NCBI GenBank assembly: GCA_031276485.1
Contig: JAISMY010000042.1
Span: 1 to 55,599, forward strand
Reading direction: 5' to 3'
DNA length: 55,599 nt
From: Desulfovibrio sp.
GTDB lineage: Bacteria; Desulfobacterota; Desulfovibrionia; Desulfovibrionales; Desulfovibrionaceae
Part shown: positions 46,073 to 54,700 of the stretch, piece by piece
Layout of the letters: the number at the start of each line of letters is the position of its first letter
How positions within the stretch are numbered: the first letter of the stretch is position 1
The notes under the pieces: generated by a model
What the model saw: the letters and a program-made list of their open reading frames with translations, nothing else
Database searches by the model: none
What the model was told of the DNA's origin: nothing
Made by a program: the position numbers and the translations under genes

Positions 46073-47265
46073 CCTTAACGCTGTGTCTGCTGATCGCCGC
46101 CTGGATGCTGACGGCGCTGTTGTACTGCGGTCTGGGCCTGGATACGGAGCGCCTGCACAAGGCGTTCCGGCTTGCCGGCCTGCCCGCGCCCGGGCCTTTG
46201 CCTCCGGCGGCCGTGATGATCCCCGTGACCGGGCGGGACAACGCTACGGAAACAGCCCTGCGCAGCCTGCTTGAGCAGGATTATCCGAACCTGACGGTCT
46301 ATCTCGCCGTCTACGGCACAGCCGACCCCGCGCACGCGTTAATCTCGGCGCTGAGTTCCCGCTACGCGCATGCGCGCCTTGTGCATGCGCCGGAAGCCGT
46401 CCGTTCGGGACAGAAAAATCAAAACCTGCTGTCCTGTCTTGAAACCGTCGCGCCGGACACCGCCGTCTATGTGTTCTGCGACGCCAACCATCGCGCGAAG
46501 CCGGACTTCGTGCGCAGGCTTGTTCACCCCATCCTGCTCGGTCAGGCCGATTTTTGCACGGGATATCGGCGTTCGCGCCTGTGTACGACGGAACCGGCCG
46601 CAACGGCGTTTCACGCCGTCAATCGTTTCATGCTGTTTCTTCAATCGCTGCCGTTTTTCACGCAACCGTGGGGCGGCGCCACGGCGGCGCGGGCGACGGC
46701 CTTCAAGCGTCTCGACGTCGCCGGACTATGGCGGCGGACGGTGGTGGATGATTCTTCCCTGGCAGGTCTGCTGGGCAAAAAAGGCATCCCTGTTTTGTTT
46801 TGCCCGGACGCCCTGTTGGAGAGCAGCGCCCGTTCGGTGACGCGGGAAGCTCTGGACGAGTGGCTGTACCGCCAGCTTTTTTATCCAAGGGTTTACACCT
46901 TCGGAGCCTGGCTGCTTATCGGCTTTTGTCTTGTCTGGTTTGCCGCAGCCTGCGCCGCCTGTCCGTATATCCTGTTCCAGGCCGCGCGGGGCGGCGGCGT
47001 GCCGTTCCTGATGCAGGCGGCCGCCTTGCTTGTCCTCTGCGGGCAGATACTGTTGCAGGAACTTCTGCGCCGGCGCATTGCGGCGGATTGCCCCAGGAGC
47101 GCATGGCTCAAAGGTCTTGCGCTTGCGGCAACGGCGCTTTTCCGCAACTATGCGCGCACTGTCGCGGGCAGGAGCATAGTCTGGCGCGGCATACGCTATG
47201 TCCTGGGAGCGGATGGACGTGTGCTCGGCGTGGAAAGAAAAGGCGACGCCGTTATACCCTCTTGA
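46069..47265 (+). CDS. Membrane glycosyltransferase family 2, HpnI/ceramide-glucosyltransferase-like
   Basis: 398 residues. An N-terminal helix (LCLLIAAWMLTALLYCGLGL) is followed by a GT-A domain: VMIPVTGRDNATETALRSLL, the DXD-like FCDANHRAKPDFVR, GGATAARATAFKRL and VVDDSSLAGLLGKKG. Two or three C-terminal helices anchor it. It probably adds a sugar to a lipid or to undecaprenyl-linked glycan; the exact acceptor is unknown. It starts at GTG 46069, coupled to the GT4 gene. A terminator follows at 47301-47332. Confidence 0.85.
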   Translation: MTLTLCLLIAAWMLTALLYCGLGLDTERLHKAFRLAGLPAPGPLPPAAVMIPVTGRDNATETALRSLLEQDYPNLTVYLAVYGTADPAHALISALSSRYAHARLVHAPEAVRSGQKNQNLLSCLETVAPDTAVYVFCDANHRAKPDFVRRLVHPILLGQADFCTGYRRSRLCTTEPAATAFHAVNRFMLFLQSLPFFTQPWGGATAARATAFKRLDVAGLWRRTVVDDSSLAGLLGKKGIPVLFCPDALLESSARSVTREALDEWLYRQLFYPRVYTFGAWLLIGFCLVWFAAACAACPYILFQAARGGGVPFLMQAAALLVLCGQILLQELLRRRIAADCPRSAWLKGLALAATALFRNYARTVAGRSIVWRGIRYVLGADGRVLGVERKGDAVIPS

Positions 47266-47312
47266 TACCAAACTGCTTTCAGCAGAAAGCAAACCGGTAT
47301 GGCGGCGGCGAA
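47262..47312 (+). repeat. Family E repeat, copy 2
   Basis: CTTGATACCAAACTGCTTTC, AGCAGAAAGCAAAC, then GGCGGCGGCG. It resembles 26958-27010 and leads directly into the terminator stem. Confidence 0.5.
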
Positions 47313-47332
47313 GCCGCCGCCCGCAGTTTTTT
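47301..47332 (+). terminator. Rho-independent terminator after the glycan cluster
   Basis: A 9-bp stem GGCGGCGGC-GAA-GCCGCCGCC (47301-47321), then CGCAG and six T (47327-47332). A second A/T-rich hairpin (CAGGC-TTC-GCCTG inside TTTGAAAA/TTTTCAAA) follows at 47330-47362. Confidence 0.7.
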
Positions 47333-47405
47333 GAAAATTCAGGCTTCGCCTGTTTTTCAAAAACTTCGGCGGCTTGCATTCAAACTCGTTTGGCGCAAGC
47401 TGTTA

Positions 47406-47504
47406 TTGCTCCACCGAATAAACATTGCCGAACAGGAGGGACATGTCTTTTATGCGGAGAGCGCTGTTTACGCTAATCACGGCAAGCTTTAAGCGGGGGA
47501 TCAA
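47406..47504 (+). mobile_element. Family A 99-bp MITE, overlapping the thioesterase stop codon
   Basis: TTGCTCCACCGAATAAACAT to TTTAAGCGGGGGATCAA, with TA at 47404-47405 and 47505-47506. Its right end reads TTGATC on the minus strand, and the TGA there is the stop codon of the thioesterase gene. Confidence 0.88.
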
Positions 47505-47920
47505 TATAAAAGATAAAAAGTCGCGCCGGCCGAAGCGAGCAGGCGATCTTTCTCGTCGTACACTTCCGATGCGGCCGTGCATAAGGTTTTCCCGAGCTTG
47601 AGCAGCCGGCCCACGGCGTAGAGGTCAGCCTCCCGGCAGGGGCCGGCGCTGCGCAGGTAGCGCATGTTCATTTCTACGGTGACCGTTGCCCGGTCCGCTC
47701 CTGCGGCGGCCATCACGGCATGGGCCATGACTTCGTCGGCCATGGTGGCGAGTATGCCTCCGGCAACAGCGCCGCCCCCCTGGATAAGCCCCGGACCCAC
47801 AGGCAGGGTCAGACGCGCCGTGCCGTCGGGTTCAAGGCGCAGCCGCGCATGCAGAAAGTTGAACAGGGGATTTACGCTTTGCCGTTCCCCGCAGACGTCG
47901 TCAAGGTATGTGCGAGTCAT
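47501..47920 (-). CDS. PaaI-type hot-dog thioesterase
   Basis: 139 residues. It resembles the PaaI/YdiI acyl-CoA thioesterase family: NFLHARLRLEPDGTARLTLP, GGAVAGGILATMADEVMAHA and TVEMNMRYLRSAG. The usual HGG motif reads QGGGAVAGG. The acyl-CoA substrate is unknown. The last residues, YLLY, run to the edge of a family A element whose terminal TGA ends the frame, so the original C-terminus may have been changed by insertion. No strong ribosome site is visible. Confidence 0.8.
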   Translation of the reverse strand: MTRTYLDDVCGERQSVNPLFNFLHARLRLEPDGTARLTLPVGPGLIQGGGAVAGGILATMADEVMAHAVMAAAGADRATVTVEMNMRYLRSAGPCREADLYAVGRLLKLGKTLCTAASEVYDEKDRLLASAGATFYLLY

Positions 47921-48008
47921 TCACCGCCTCTCAATCCGGATTGCGGTACTGGCGAAGATTTTACCGGTTGCCGCGGAAATCGGTAAACAGCAGCCGTAAG
48001 GCCGAGGC

Positions 48009-48203
48009 GTTCTGAACACCTCGAAAACCTGTTCAATTTCAGGGAGAGATGCGTGAGCCTACACCCCTCTCCGTAATTCTGAGCGAAGCGAAGAAGCTGT
48101 CTTCCCGGCTTCGAAAGGCATAAAGCCGGCTTCTTCGCTTCGCTCAGAATGACCTTTTCCTGTGCGCCGGCTCGAAAGTAGCTGAACATAGTACGTAATC
48201 AGG
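48009..48203 (+). repeat. Family B element, copy 3, truncated at its left end, no family A insertion
   Basis: GTTCTGAACACCTCGAAAAC through GTACGTAATCAGG. It contains GAAGAAGCTGTCTTCCCGG at 48091-48109, the unoccupied form of the family A site at 15113. AAAGAATAAACCGGCGGTTC follows, similar to a family C end. Confidence 0.75.
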
Positions 48204-48251
48204 AAAGAATAAACCGGCGGTTCCATAGTCAGGTTCAGGATTGAAATTATT

Positions 48252-48282
48252 ATGCCGGCGCAAATATGCGCCGGCATTTTTT
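48252..48282 (+). terminator. Rho-independent terminator
   Basis: A perfect 11-bp stem, ATGCCGGCGCA-AATA-TGCGCCGGCAT (48252-48277), followed by a run of six T. The orientation is plus, so it blocks transcription entering the barrel gene antisense. On the minus strand only AATAATTT follows, so it may also work weakly for the barrel gene. Confidence 0.85.
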
Positions 48283-48366
48283 CGGCGTATCCGTCACAGT
48301 CCCGTCACAGTACGAGCCGATGAAGCGGCAATTTTTGACCACACGGATATTGTTCTCAGGCATCGG

Positions 48367-49098
48367 TCAAAAAGTCAACCTGACGCCTGTGGAAAACTGG
48401 TGCTGGTACAGGCCGTCGGTTTTGCCGTTTTCAGTATCTTCTTCAGTAAACGTCTTCGTCTTCGCTGCGCCGAGGCCCACAAAGCGGTAGCCGACATCCA
48501 GCGTTATGTTGTCGGTGAAGTCAAAACCGACACCGGTACCGACATTCCAGGCAAAGTTGGTTTTTGTTTTCGCACCAGTAACATGCCATTCGTTATCCTC
48601 GACATCCTTGCCTTTGAGTTTTGATGTGACGAATGCCGTTCCGAGGCCGGCGCCGACATAAGGCGTAACCAGTGTTGCCGTGTCAATGTCAAAGTACGCA
48701 TTTGCAAACACTGTGTGAATGTTGTATGTTTGTTTTGCCGTGACGCGGTCTCCATTCCAGTCGCCGGTTTTCTTTGCCTCTACCTGTGAAAATCCCGCAT
48801 ATTCAATTTCCGCGCGAACCGGCACAGCGAATTGCTTTTCAAAATCGTAGCCGACGGCTATCGAGCCTCCAAAAGCGCTGTCGTTGTGGTTTCCCGTATG
48901 GAAATCAGGGCCGTCACGGTCCTCGACTTTAGAGCCGCTGATGTGCGTCAGGCCGTAGACGAACTTCGGCGCGACGTAGATCCCGATCTGGTCGGCGGCG
49001 ACCGCACCCGCGGCGTCCCCGTCGGCGGCAAAAGCAAGGGGATGCGGGGCGACCGCCAATACCCCGAACATCGCCAGCAACCCGATAAATTTTCTCAT
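48367..49098 (-). CDS. Outer-membrane beta-barrel protein under a sigma-28 promoter
   Basis: 243 residues. The signal peptide MRKFIGLLAMFGVLAVAPHP ends near FAA|DGDA. The mature protein has alternating strands typical of an eight-stranded opacity/OmpA-like barrel: IGIYVAPKFVYGL, SIAVGYDFEKQF, VRAEIEYAGFSQV, VFANAYFDIDT, TPYVGAGLGTAFV, AWNVGTGVGFDFT, ITLDVGYRFVGLG. It ends HQFSTGVRLTF with a C-terminal Phe, the BAM recognition signal. AAAGGAGG stands seven bases before ATG 49098. Its promoter at 49136-49162 matches the FliA consensus exactly, so it should be expressed with late flagellar genes. Function is unknown. Confidence 0.85.
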   Translation of the reverse strand: MRKFIGLLAMFGVLAVAPHPLAFAADGDAAGAVAADQIGIYVAPKFVYGLTHISGSKVEDRDGPDFHTGNHNDSAFGGSIAVGYDFEKQFAVPVRAEIEYAGFSQVEAKKTGDWNGDRVTAKQTYNIHTVFANAYFDIDTATLVTPYVGAGLGTAFVTSKLKGKDVEDNEWHVTGAKTKTNFAWNVGTGVGFDFTDNITLDVGYRFVGLGAAKTKTFTEEDTENGKTDGLYQHQFSTGVRLTF

Positions 49099-49135
49099 TT
49101 CTCTTCCTCCTTTCACTATAAAAGTTGTTCTCCCC

Positions 49136-49162
49136 TTATCGGCGGCGCCGGAAAAAACTTTA
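49136..49162 (-). promoter_or_regulatory. Sigma-28 (FliA) promoter of the outer-membrane barrel gene
   Basis: On the minus strand TAAAGTTT (49162-49155), 11 bases, GCCGATAA (49143-49136). All 16 consensus positions match, with exact spacing. The predicted start near 49129 gives a leader of about 30 bases that contains the AAAGGAGG ribosome site. Confidence 0.92.
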
Positions 49163-49310
49163 CTCTAATCTAGAAAAAATCCAGAAAAAATTACGCTCAA
49201 CACTGCGTTTACCCGGCGTGTCCATGCGCGGCGGCAGACCGCGCGCCTTCTCTTGCCTTAGTCCTCCGTTTCGGGCACAGTGCCGTCACGGCGGATGCAA
49301 CGGAGGCCGG

Positions 49311-50300
49311 ATGTCTTTTTTCAACGCGCTGTGGCAATTCGATATGCGGCCGGACAAAGTGTTTGTTTTGCCCGTCCTGCTCGGAACAGGCTTTTTTTTC
49401 CTTCTGGCCTTTCTCTGCGGCGGATTGCCCGTCCTGCGGGCGGAGTCCGCATACCTGCGGCGGCGCAAGGCCTTTTACGACAAATACGCCCTGCAGTTCA
49501 GCGGCACCGTACTCTTCGCCTGGTGCGCGGCGCTTGCCGTCATCCTCCCGACAGCGGCGTATTTTCTGCCGTTGCCGCCCGTCCCGACCCTGCGCGGGCT
49601 TGGCGATCCGCGCAACGCCGCCTGTACCGCGCCCGCCCTTCTCGCTCTCCTCTCGCCGCTGCTCTGGCTTGCGTACGTCCGCTCCCGGACCGCTCTGCAC
49701 CGGCACAGGGCGGCGCGCCTGTTCATCGGCCTGTCCGCGCTGTCGAGCGGACTCCTGCTGTTCTGCCTGCTGACCCTGCTGCTTTTTTTCGTTCAGCACC
49801 CGTATATTTCCCTGCTCCTTGACGAAAACCCCGGAGCGGCCCTGACTGCCGCGCTGCGGGAATTCGCGGGCAATACCTCCCTGTGGCCGCCCGCTGCCTA
49901 CTTTTTCTTCAACGGGCCGGCGGCGGCCGCCGCTCTGACCCGCGTGCGCCTGATCCTGCTCCGCAACAAGGACGATTACGGACGCGATTATTACGTCTTT
50001 GCCGCGCGCGCCGCGGCCCGCTCGGCCCTGTTCTTCACAGCGGCGGCGACGGTCGCGGCCGCCCTGCTTTTCCTGTCCCTGTCGTCTTCCACCGCGCCCG
50101 AATTCAGCCAAAAACCCGAAACAGTCCTGCTCCTCGCGGCAGGCGGCCTGCCGGCAGCGTGCATGTTGCTGCATCTGGCCTGCGTTCTCGACGCGAACCC
50201 GCTGCGCCGCAAGACGGGCGCCTTCGGCGCCTGCTTTCTGCAGTTGACGGCCTTTTGCCTCCAACTGACGCTGCTCATCAACACTTACCCGGCGGCATAG
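49311..50300 (+). CDS. Unknown polytopic membrane protein
   Basis: 329 residues with about eight hydrophobic helices (VFVLPVLLGTGFFFLLAFLC, FAWCAALAVILPTAAYFLPL and others). I recognise no family. Its layout recalls small respiratory or cytochrome-type membrane subunits, but I see no conserved haem ligand pattern. GGAGG lies five bases before ATG 49311. It precedes the phosphofructokinase gene by 59 bases on the same strand. Confidence 0.75.
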   Translation: MSFFNALWQFDMRPDKVFVLPVLLGTGFFFLLAFLCGGLPVLRAESAYLRRRKAFYDKYALQFSGTVLFAWCAALAVILPTAAYFLPLPPVPTLRGLGDPRNAACTAPALLALLSPLLWLAYVRSRTALHRHRAARLFIGLSALSSGLLLFCLLTLLLFFVQHPYISLLLDENPGAALTAALREFAGNTSLWPPAAYFFFNGPAAAAALTRVRLILLRNKDDYGRDYYVFAARAAARSALFFTAAATVAAALLFLSLSSSTAPEFSQKPETVLLLAAGGLPAACMLLHLACVLDANPLRRKTGAFGACFLQLTAFCLQLTLLINTYPAA

Positions 50301-50359
50301 CCCCGCTGCATGTCCGGCCGGCGCAACCCGGCGCACAGACGGCCGGACGGGAGAACTTA

Positions 50360-51706
50360 ATGAAACCTGAACATAAAATAAACGTCGGCGACTACAGCAT
50401 CACAACAAAAATCCGTTCGCTGGGCATGTGCAAAATTCCGTCGCCGCTGCCGGAAGCAAGCTTCGTCACCAGGGAGAGCATTCCTGTTTATCTGGACGGG
50501 GAACAGCTTGACGAACTGAACGACCTGCCCCCGGTCGCGGCGGAATTTGAAACGGCCGGCCCGCGCGCTACCCTCTTTTTCGATCCTCCCAAAACCAAAT
50601 GCGCCGTCGTCACCTGCGGCGGACTGTGCCCCGGCACCAACGACGTCATACGCGCCGTCGTGATGGAAGCTTTTTACAAGTACCACGTTTCCTCCTTCCT
50701 CGGCATCAAGTACGGGCTGGAGGGTTTCATAGCGAAATTCAAACACGACGTCGAAGAACTGACCCCGCAAAAGGTGACGCACATTCACCAGTTCGGCGGC
50801 ACCGTGCTGGGATCGTCCCGCGGTCCGCAAAACCCGGAAGAAATCGTCGATGCTCTGGACCGCATGAACGTAAGCTGCCTCTTCATGATCGGCGGCGACG
50901 GCACCATGCGGGCCATGCAGGGCATAGTGCGGGAAATAGAACTCCGCAGCCTGCGCATAGCGGTTATCGGCATCCCCAAAACCATCGACAACGACATCAA
51001 CTTCGTCGGCGAGAGTTTCGGTTTTGAAACCGCCGTTTTCAAAGCCACAGAAGCCATTCAATGCGCGCATACCGAAGCGACGGGCTACAAAAACGGCATC
51101 GGCATCGTCAAGCTCATGGGCCGCGAATCCGGCTTCATCGCCGCGCAGGCGACCCTGGCCATGAAAGACGTCAATTTTGTACTCATCCCCGAGATTCCCT
51201 TTGCCCTGCACGGCCGCCGCGGTCTGCTGCCCGAGCTTGCCGAGCGCCTGAAAAAACGCAGCCACGCGGTCGTCGTCATAGCCGAAGGCGCGGGCCAACA
51301 CCTGACGGCAAGCAGGAACGAAACAGACCCTTCCGGCAACATCGCCCTCGCCGACGTCTCCGATGTCCTGCGCCATGAAATAAAAAAATACCTGGACGCC
51401 GAAGGTCTGCCCTTTTCCCTGAAATACATCGACCCAAGCTACATAATCCGCTCCGTGCCCGCCAACGCCAACGACAAGGTCTATTGCGGCTTCCTCGGCC
51501 AGAACGCCGTGCATGCGGCCATGGCCGGCAAAACCAATACGGTCGTGGCGAAACTCAAGGGCCGCTATGTGCATCTGCCGCTGGAACTGGTCATCCGCAA
51601 GCGCCGCAAGCTGAACATCCGCTCCGCATACTGGCAGACGGTGCTGGACTCCACCGGGCAACCCGACCTTGCGACCGTCGGCGAAGCGGCCTCCGAAACG
51701 CCGTGA
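50360..51706 (+). CDS. pfkA: 6-phosphofructokinase, long PfkA-family type
   Basis: 448 residues, longer than E. coli PfkA (320), with about 80 N-terminal residues before the catalytic core. The core has VVTCGGLCPGTNDVIRAVV, MIGGDGTMRAMQGI, GIPKTIDNDINF, LMGRESGFIAAQATLA and PEIPFALHG. The GGDGT motif (Gly at the position that is Asp in PPi enzymes) predicts ATP as donor. The Lys in PKTIDND is the residue found in PPi-dependent and plant-like enzymes. Donor specificity therefore needs testing. GGGAG precedes ATG 50360. The stop overlaps the start of the helicase gene (GTGA). Confidence 0.9.
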   Translation: MKPEHKINVGDYSITTKIRSLGMCKIPSPLPEASFVTRESIPVYLDGEQLDELNDLPPVAAEFETAGPRATLFFDPPKTKCAVVTCGGLCPGTNDVIRAVVMEAFYKYHVSSFLGIKYGLEGFIAKFKHDVEELTPQKVTHIHQFGGTVLGSSRGPQNPEEIVDALDRMNVSCLFMIGGDGTMRAMQGIVREIELRSLRIAVIGIPKTIDNDINFVGESFGFETAVFKATEAIQCAHTEATGYKNGIGIVKLMGRESGFIAAQATLAMKDVNFVLIPEIPFALHGRRGLLPELAERLKKRSHAVVVIAEGAGQHLTASRNETDPSGNIALADVSDVLRHEIKKYLDAEGLPFSLKYIDPSYIIRSVPANANDKVYCGFLGQNAVHAAMAGKTNTVVAKLKGRYVHLPLELVIRKRRKLNIRSAYWQTVLDSTGQPDLATVGEAASETP

Positions 51707-54700
51707 TCACGCGCGTCAAAGCTTCGGCCGGTTCAGGAAAAACCTATACGCTGACGCAAAAGTTTCTTGAACTGCTCTACAGGGCGGACCCCGACGCCCC
51801 GGCATCGGCCTGCGCCCTGCACGGACGCGCGGACGGCTACGCCCTGCAGGAAATACTCGCGGCCACGTTCACCAACAAAGCCGCGGCGGAAATGAAGGAC
51901 CGCGTTCTTTCCGCGCTGAAACATGAGGCCCTGCGCAACCTTGCCGAACCCGCCGAAGCGCGGCGCGGGCCGTCGCCGGCGGAACTGTGGATCGAGCGCA
52001 TCCTGCGCCGCTACGGCGCCCTGAACATACGCACCATAGACAGCCTGCTGACCACTCTGGCCCGTCTGTCCGCCCTGGAACTCAACCTGCATCCCGATTT
52101 TGAGCCGTCTTTCGACGCCGACGAGTTTTTCACGCCCTATTATGACGCCCTGACGGCAGACCTGGCCGCGGACGACACGGAGCGGACGAACCGGGAAGGC
52201 GGCCCCGGCCTTCAGGCCGGGGTTTCAAACCATAAAGGAAGCTTTGACGACAAGCGGGTTTTTCATACCGCCGATGCGGGCGCCCTGCGCGCCGCGCTGC
52301 GCTCGGCCTGTAAAAGCCTGTTGTCTTACAGTTCCATGCGCGGGTTCACCCTGGGCGACAGGCTGCATGGTCCGCTCCTGGAACTCGTCGCTTTCGCCCT
52401 GCCCGGCATGCCGCCGGCGGCCGGGGAGGACGGCGGTTCGGCGTTCGCGGAGTCTTCATCCGGTCCGGGGACGCCCCCCGCGGGGGAGCAGGACGTCCGC
52501 GCCGGCCGGCAGAGGCCGCTTTGCCGGGAGGAACGGCTGCTCCCGGCCGCGGAGGAAAGCGGGATATTCGCCCGCATAAACGGCCTGCACTCGCCGTGCA
52601 AAGCGGCTTGCGCGGACCTTCTCGAACTTATAGGGCGGGAAAAACTCAACGCCAAAGCGCATTACCTTACGTTTTTGCGGAACTGCTCCCTGTCCGATCC
52701 GGGCCGAAGCCTGTATTCCGAAACCTGGACGGGCAAGACGGACTTCGACGACTGCCTGAACAGGTCCTCCAAAGGGGCGGCCCCGCAAAACGCCCTGCAG
52801 GCCTTTGCGCGCGCGCATGACGCGCTCCGGCGCTATGCCGTAAACCTGCCCGTCCTGCTCCACGCCCTGCGCCTGGCGCCCCTGTGCCGTCTGGCCGGGG
52901 AACTCTGCGCGCGCATGAAGGCCGACAAAACGTCGAAGCTGCTTCCCGCCCTGCTCCTGCCGCATCTGACGGCCGGCCTGATGAACGGCGCAACGGGGGT
53001 GTCCGATGCCCTGTGTCGCCTGGGCACACGCATCTCCCGCATCCTTTTGGACGAATTTCAGGATACCAGCCGTGAACAGTGGAACGCCGTCCTGCCCCTC
53101 GCGCTTGAAGCCCTGGCCACCGGAGGCAGCCTCACCCTGGTGGGCGACGCCAAGCAGGCCGTTTACGGCTGGCGCGGCGGCGACACGGCGCTTTTCGACG
53201 AAGTCGATCTCTCGCCGGCGCTCCGCAGGGTCGGCGGCGAGCCGAAAACGCTGTTCCTCACCGTCAACCGGCGCAGCCGCCCGCGCATCGTCGAACACAA
53301 CAACGCCTTTTTTTCCCTCCTGGAACAACCCCAAACGGCCGCGGCCGTCATGAACGCGCTGCTCCCCGAGGATACGCCGGACTCCTACAGGCGGGCGGCG
53401 GCAGAAGAAGTGACGAAGATTTTCCGCGGGGTACGTCAACAGCTTCCGCCGGACGACGATCCGGATGCCCTCCTCAGTGACGGTCAAGCCGAGGTCGTGC
53501 TGTACACCGTGGAAGAATCCGGGGCGGCAGCCGTGCAAGAGGTCGTAAGCCGGAGGCTGCGCCGGCTTTTTACGGAGGAACTGCCCAAGCGCAGGCCCTA
53601 CGGCGACATTGCCGTTCTTGTCCGCACCGGGGACGAGGCGGAGTACATTGCCGACCTGCTGACGCAACTGCATATTCCCGTGGTGACGGAAAACAGCTTC
53701 AGGCTTTTCGCCCACCCTCTTGTCGGCAAACTTGTTTCTTTCCTGACCTTTCTGGATTACCCGCCTGATGATGCGGCGTTCATGGAGTGCATTTCCGGGC
53801 CGGAGCTTGCCGGCGGTTACGCGGGCCACGATGCGCAGGAGCTGCTCGCCTGGGCGGCGGAAAGCGCATTCAGCCGCGCGCCTTCCCGTCCCCCGCTGTA
53901 TACCCTTTTCCGCGCGCGCTGCCCGGCGCTGTGGGCGAGCCTGTTCGAGCCGTTTTATGTCGAAGCCGGACTTATGAGCGCCTATGACCTGCTTGCCGAA
54001 ATCGTCCGCCGCTTCGAGCTTGAGTTGCGCAGACCCCGTGATATCCCCTTTATCCGCCGGCTTCTGGAGCTTGCGCACAGCGCGGAACAGCAAGGTTGCG
54101 TCTCCCCGGCGGCTTTTCTCGCGTTTTGCCGCAAGCGCAATGCGGATGAAAAGCTGCCCATGCCGGAGAACACGGGAGCCGTGCGCGTGATGACCATCCA
54201 CAAGGCCAAGGGTCTGGAGTTTCCTGTCGTTGTCCTGCCTTTTCAGCATAAACAGACGCCGTTCAGCCCGAAAATCGTGCGGCGCGCTTTGCTCGGACTG
54301 GACCTGGCGACCCGCGAAACGCGCGAACTGCCCGACCTGTATTATCCGGCCCGCGTGCGCGAGGAGCTTGAGCGGCTGAACCTGCTGTATGTGGCCTGGA
54401 CGCGCCCGGTTTACGAGCTGCATGCCTTTTTGACCAATCCGGGGACGCGGGCGGCCGGGGCCTTGAAACTGCTGGCCGGCATCTACCGTGAACAATGCGG
54501 GGACCGCTTCTGCCGCTGGGAACGACCGGGCGCGGAGGATCGCGCAGAGTCGGGCGACGCGAGGCCGGAATCAGGGGATGCGCCCGGCGCGAGGCCGGAA
54601 TCAGGGGATGCGCCCGGCGCGAGGCCGGAATCAGGGGATGCGCCCGACGCGAGGCCGGAATCAGGGGATGCGCCCGACGCGAGGCCGGAATCAGGGGATG

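Larger units (their letters stand above)
47921..48366. other. Intergenic region between thioesterase and outer-membrane barrel
   Basis: 446 bases, no gene. It holds a 5'-truncated family B element (48009-48203), a strong terminator (48252-48282) and about 80 further bases with nothing recognisable. Confidence 0.6.
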
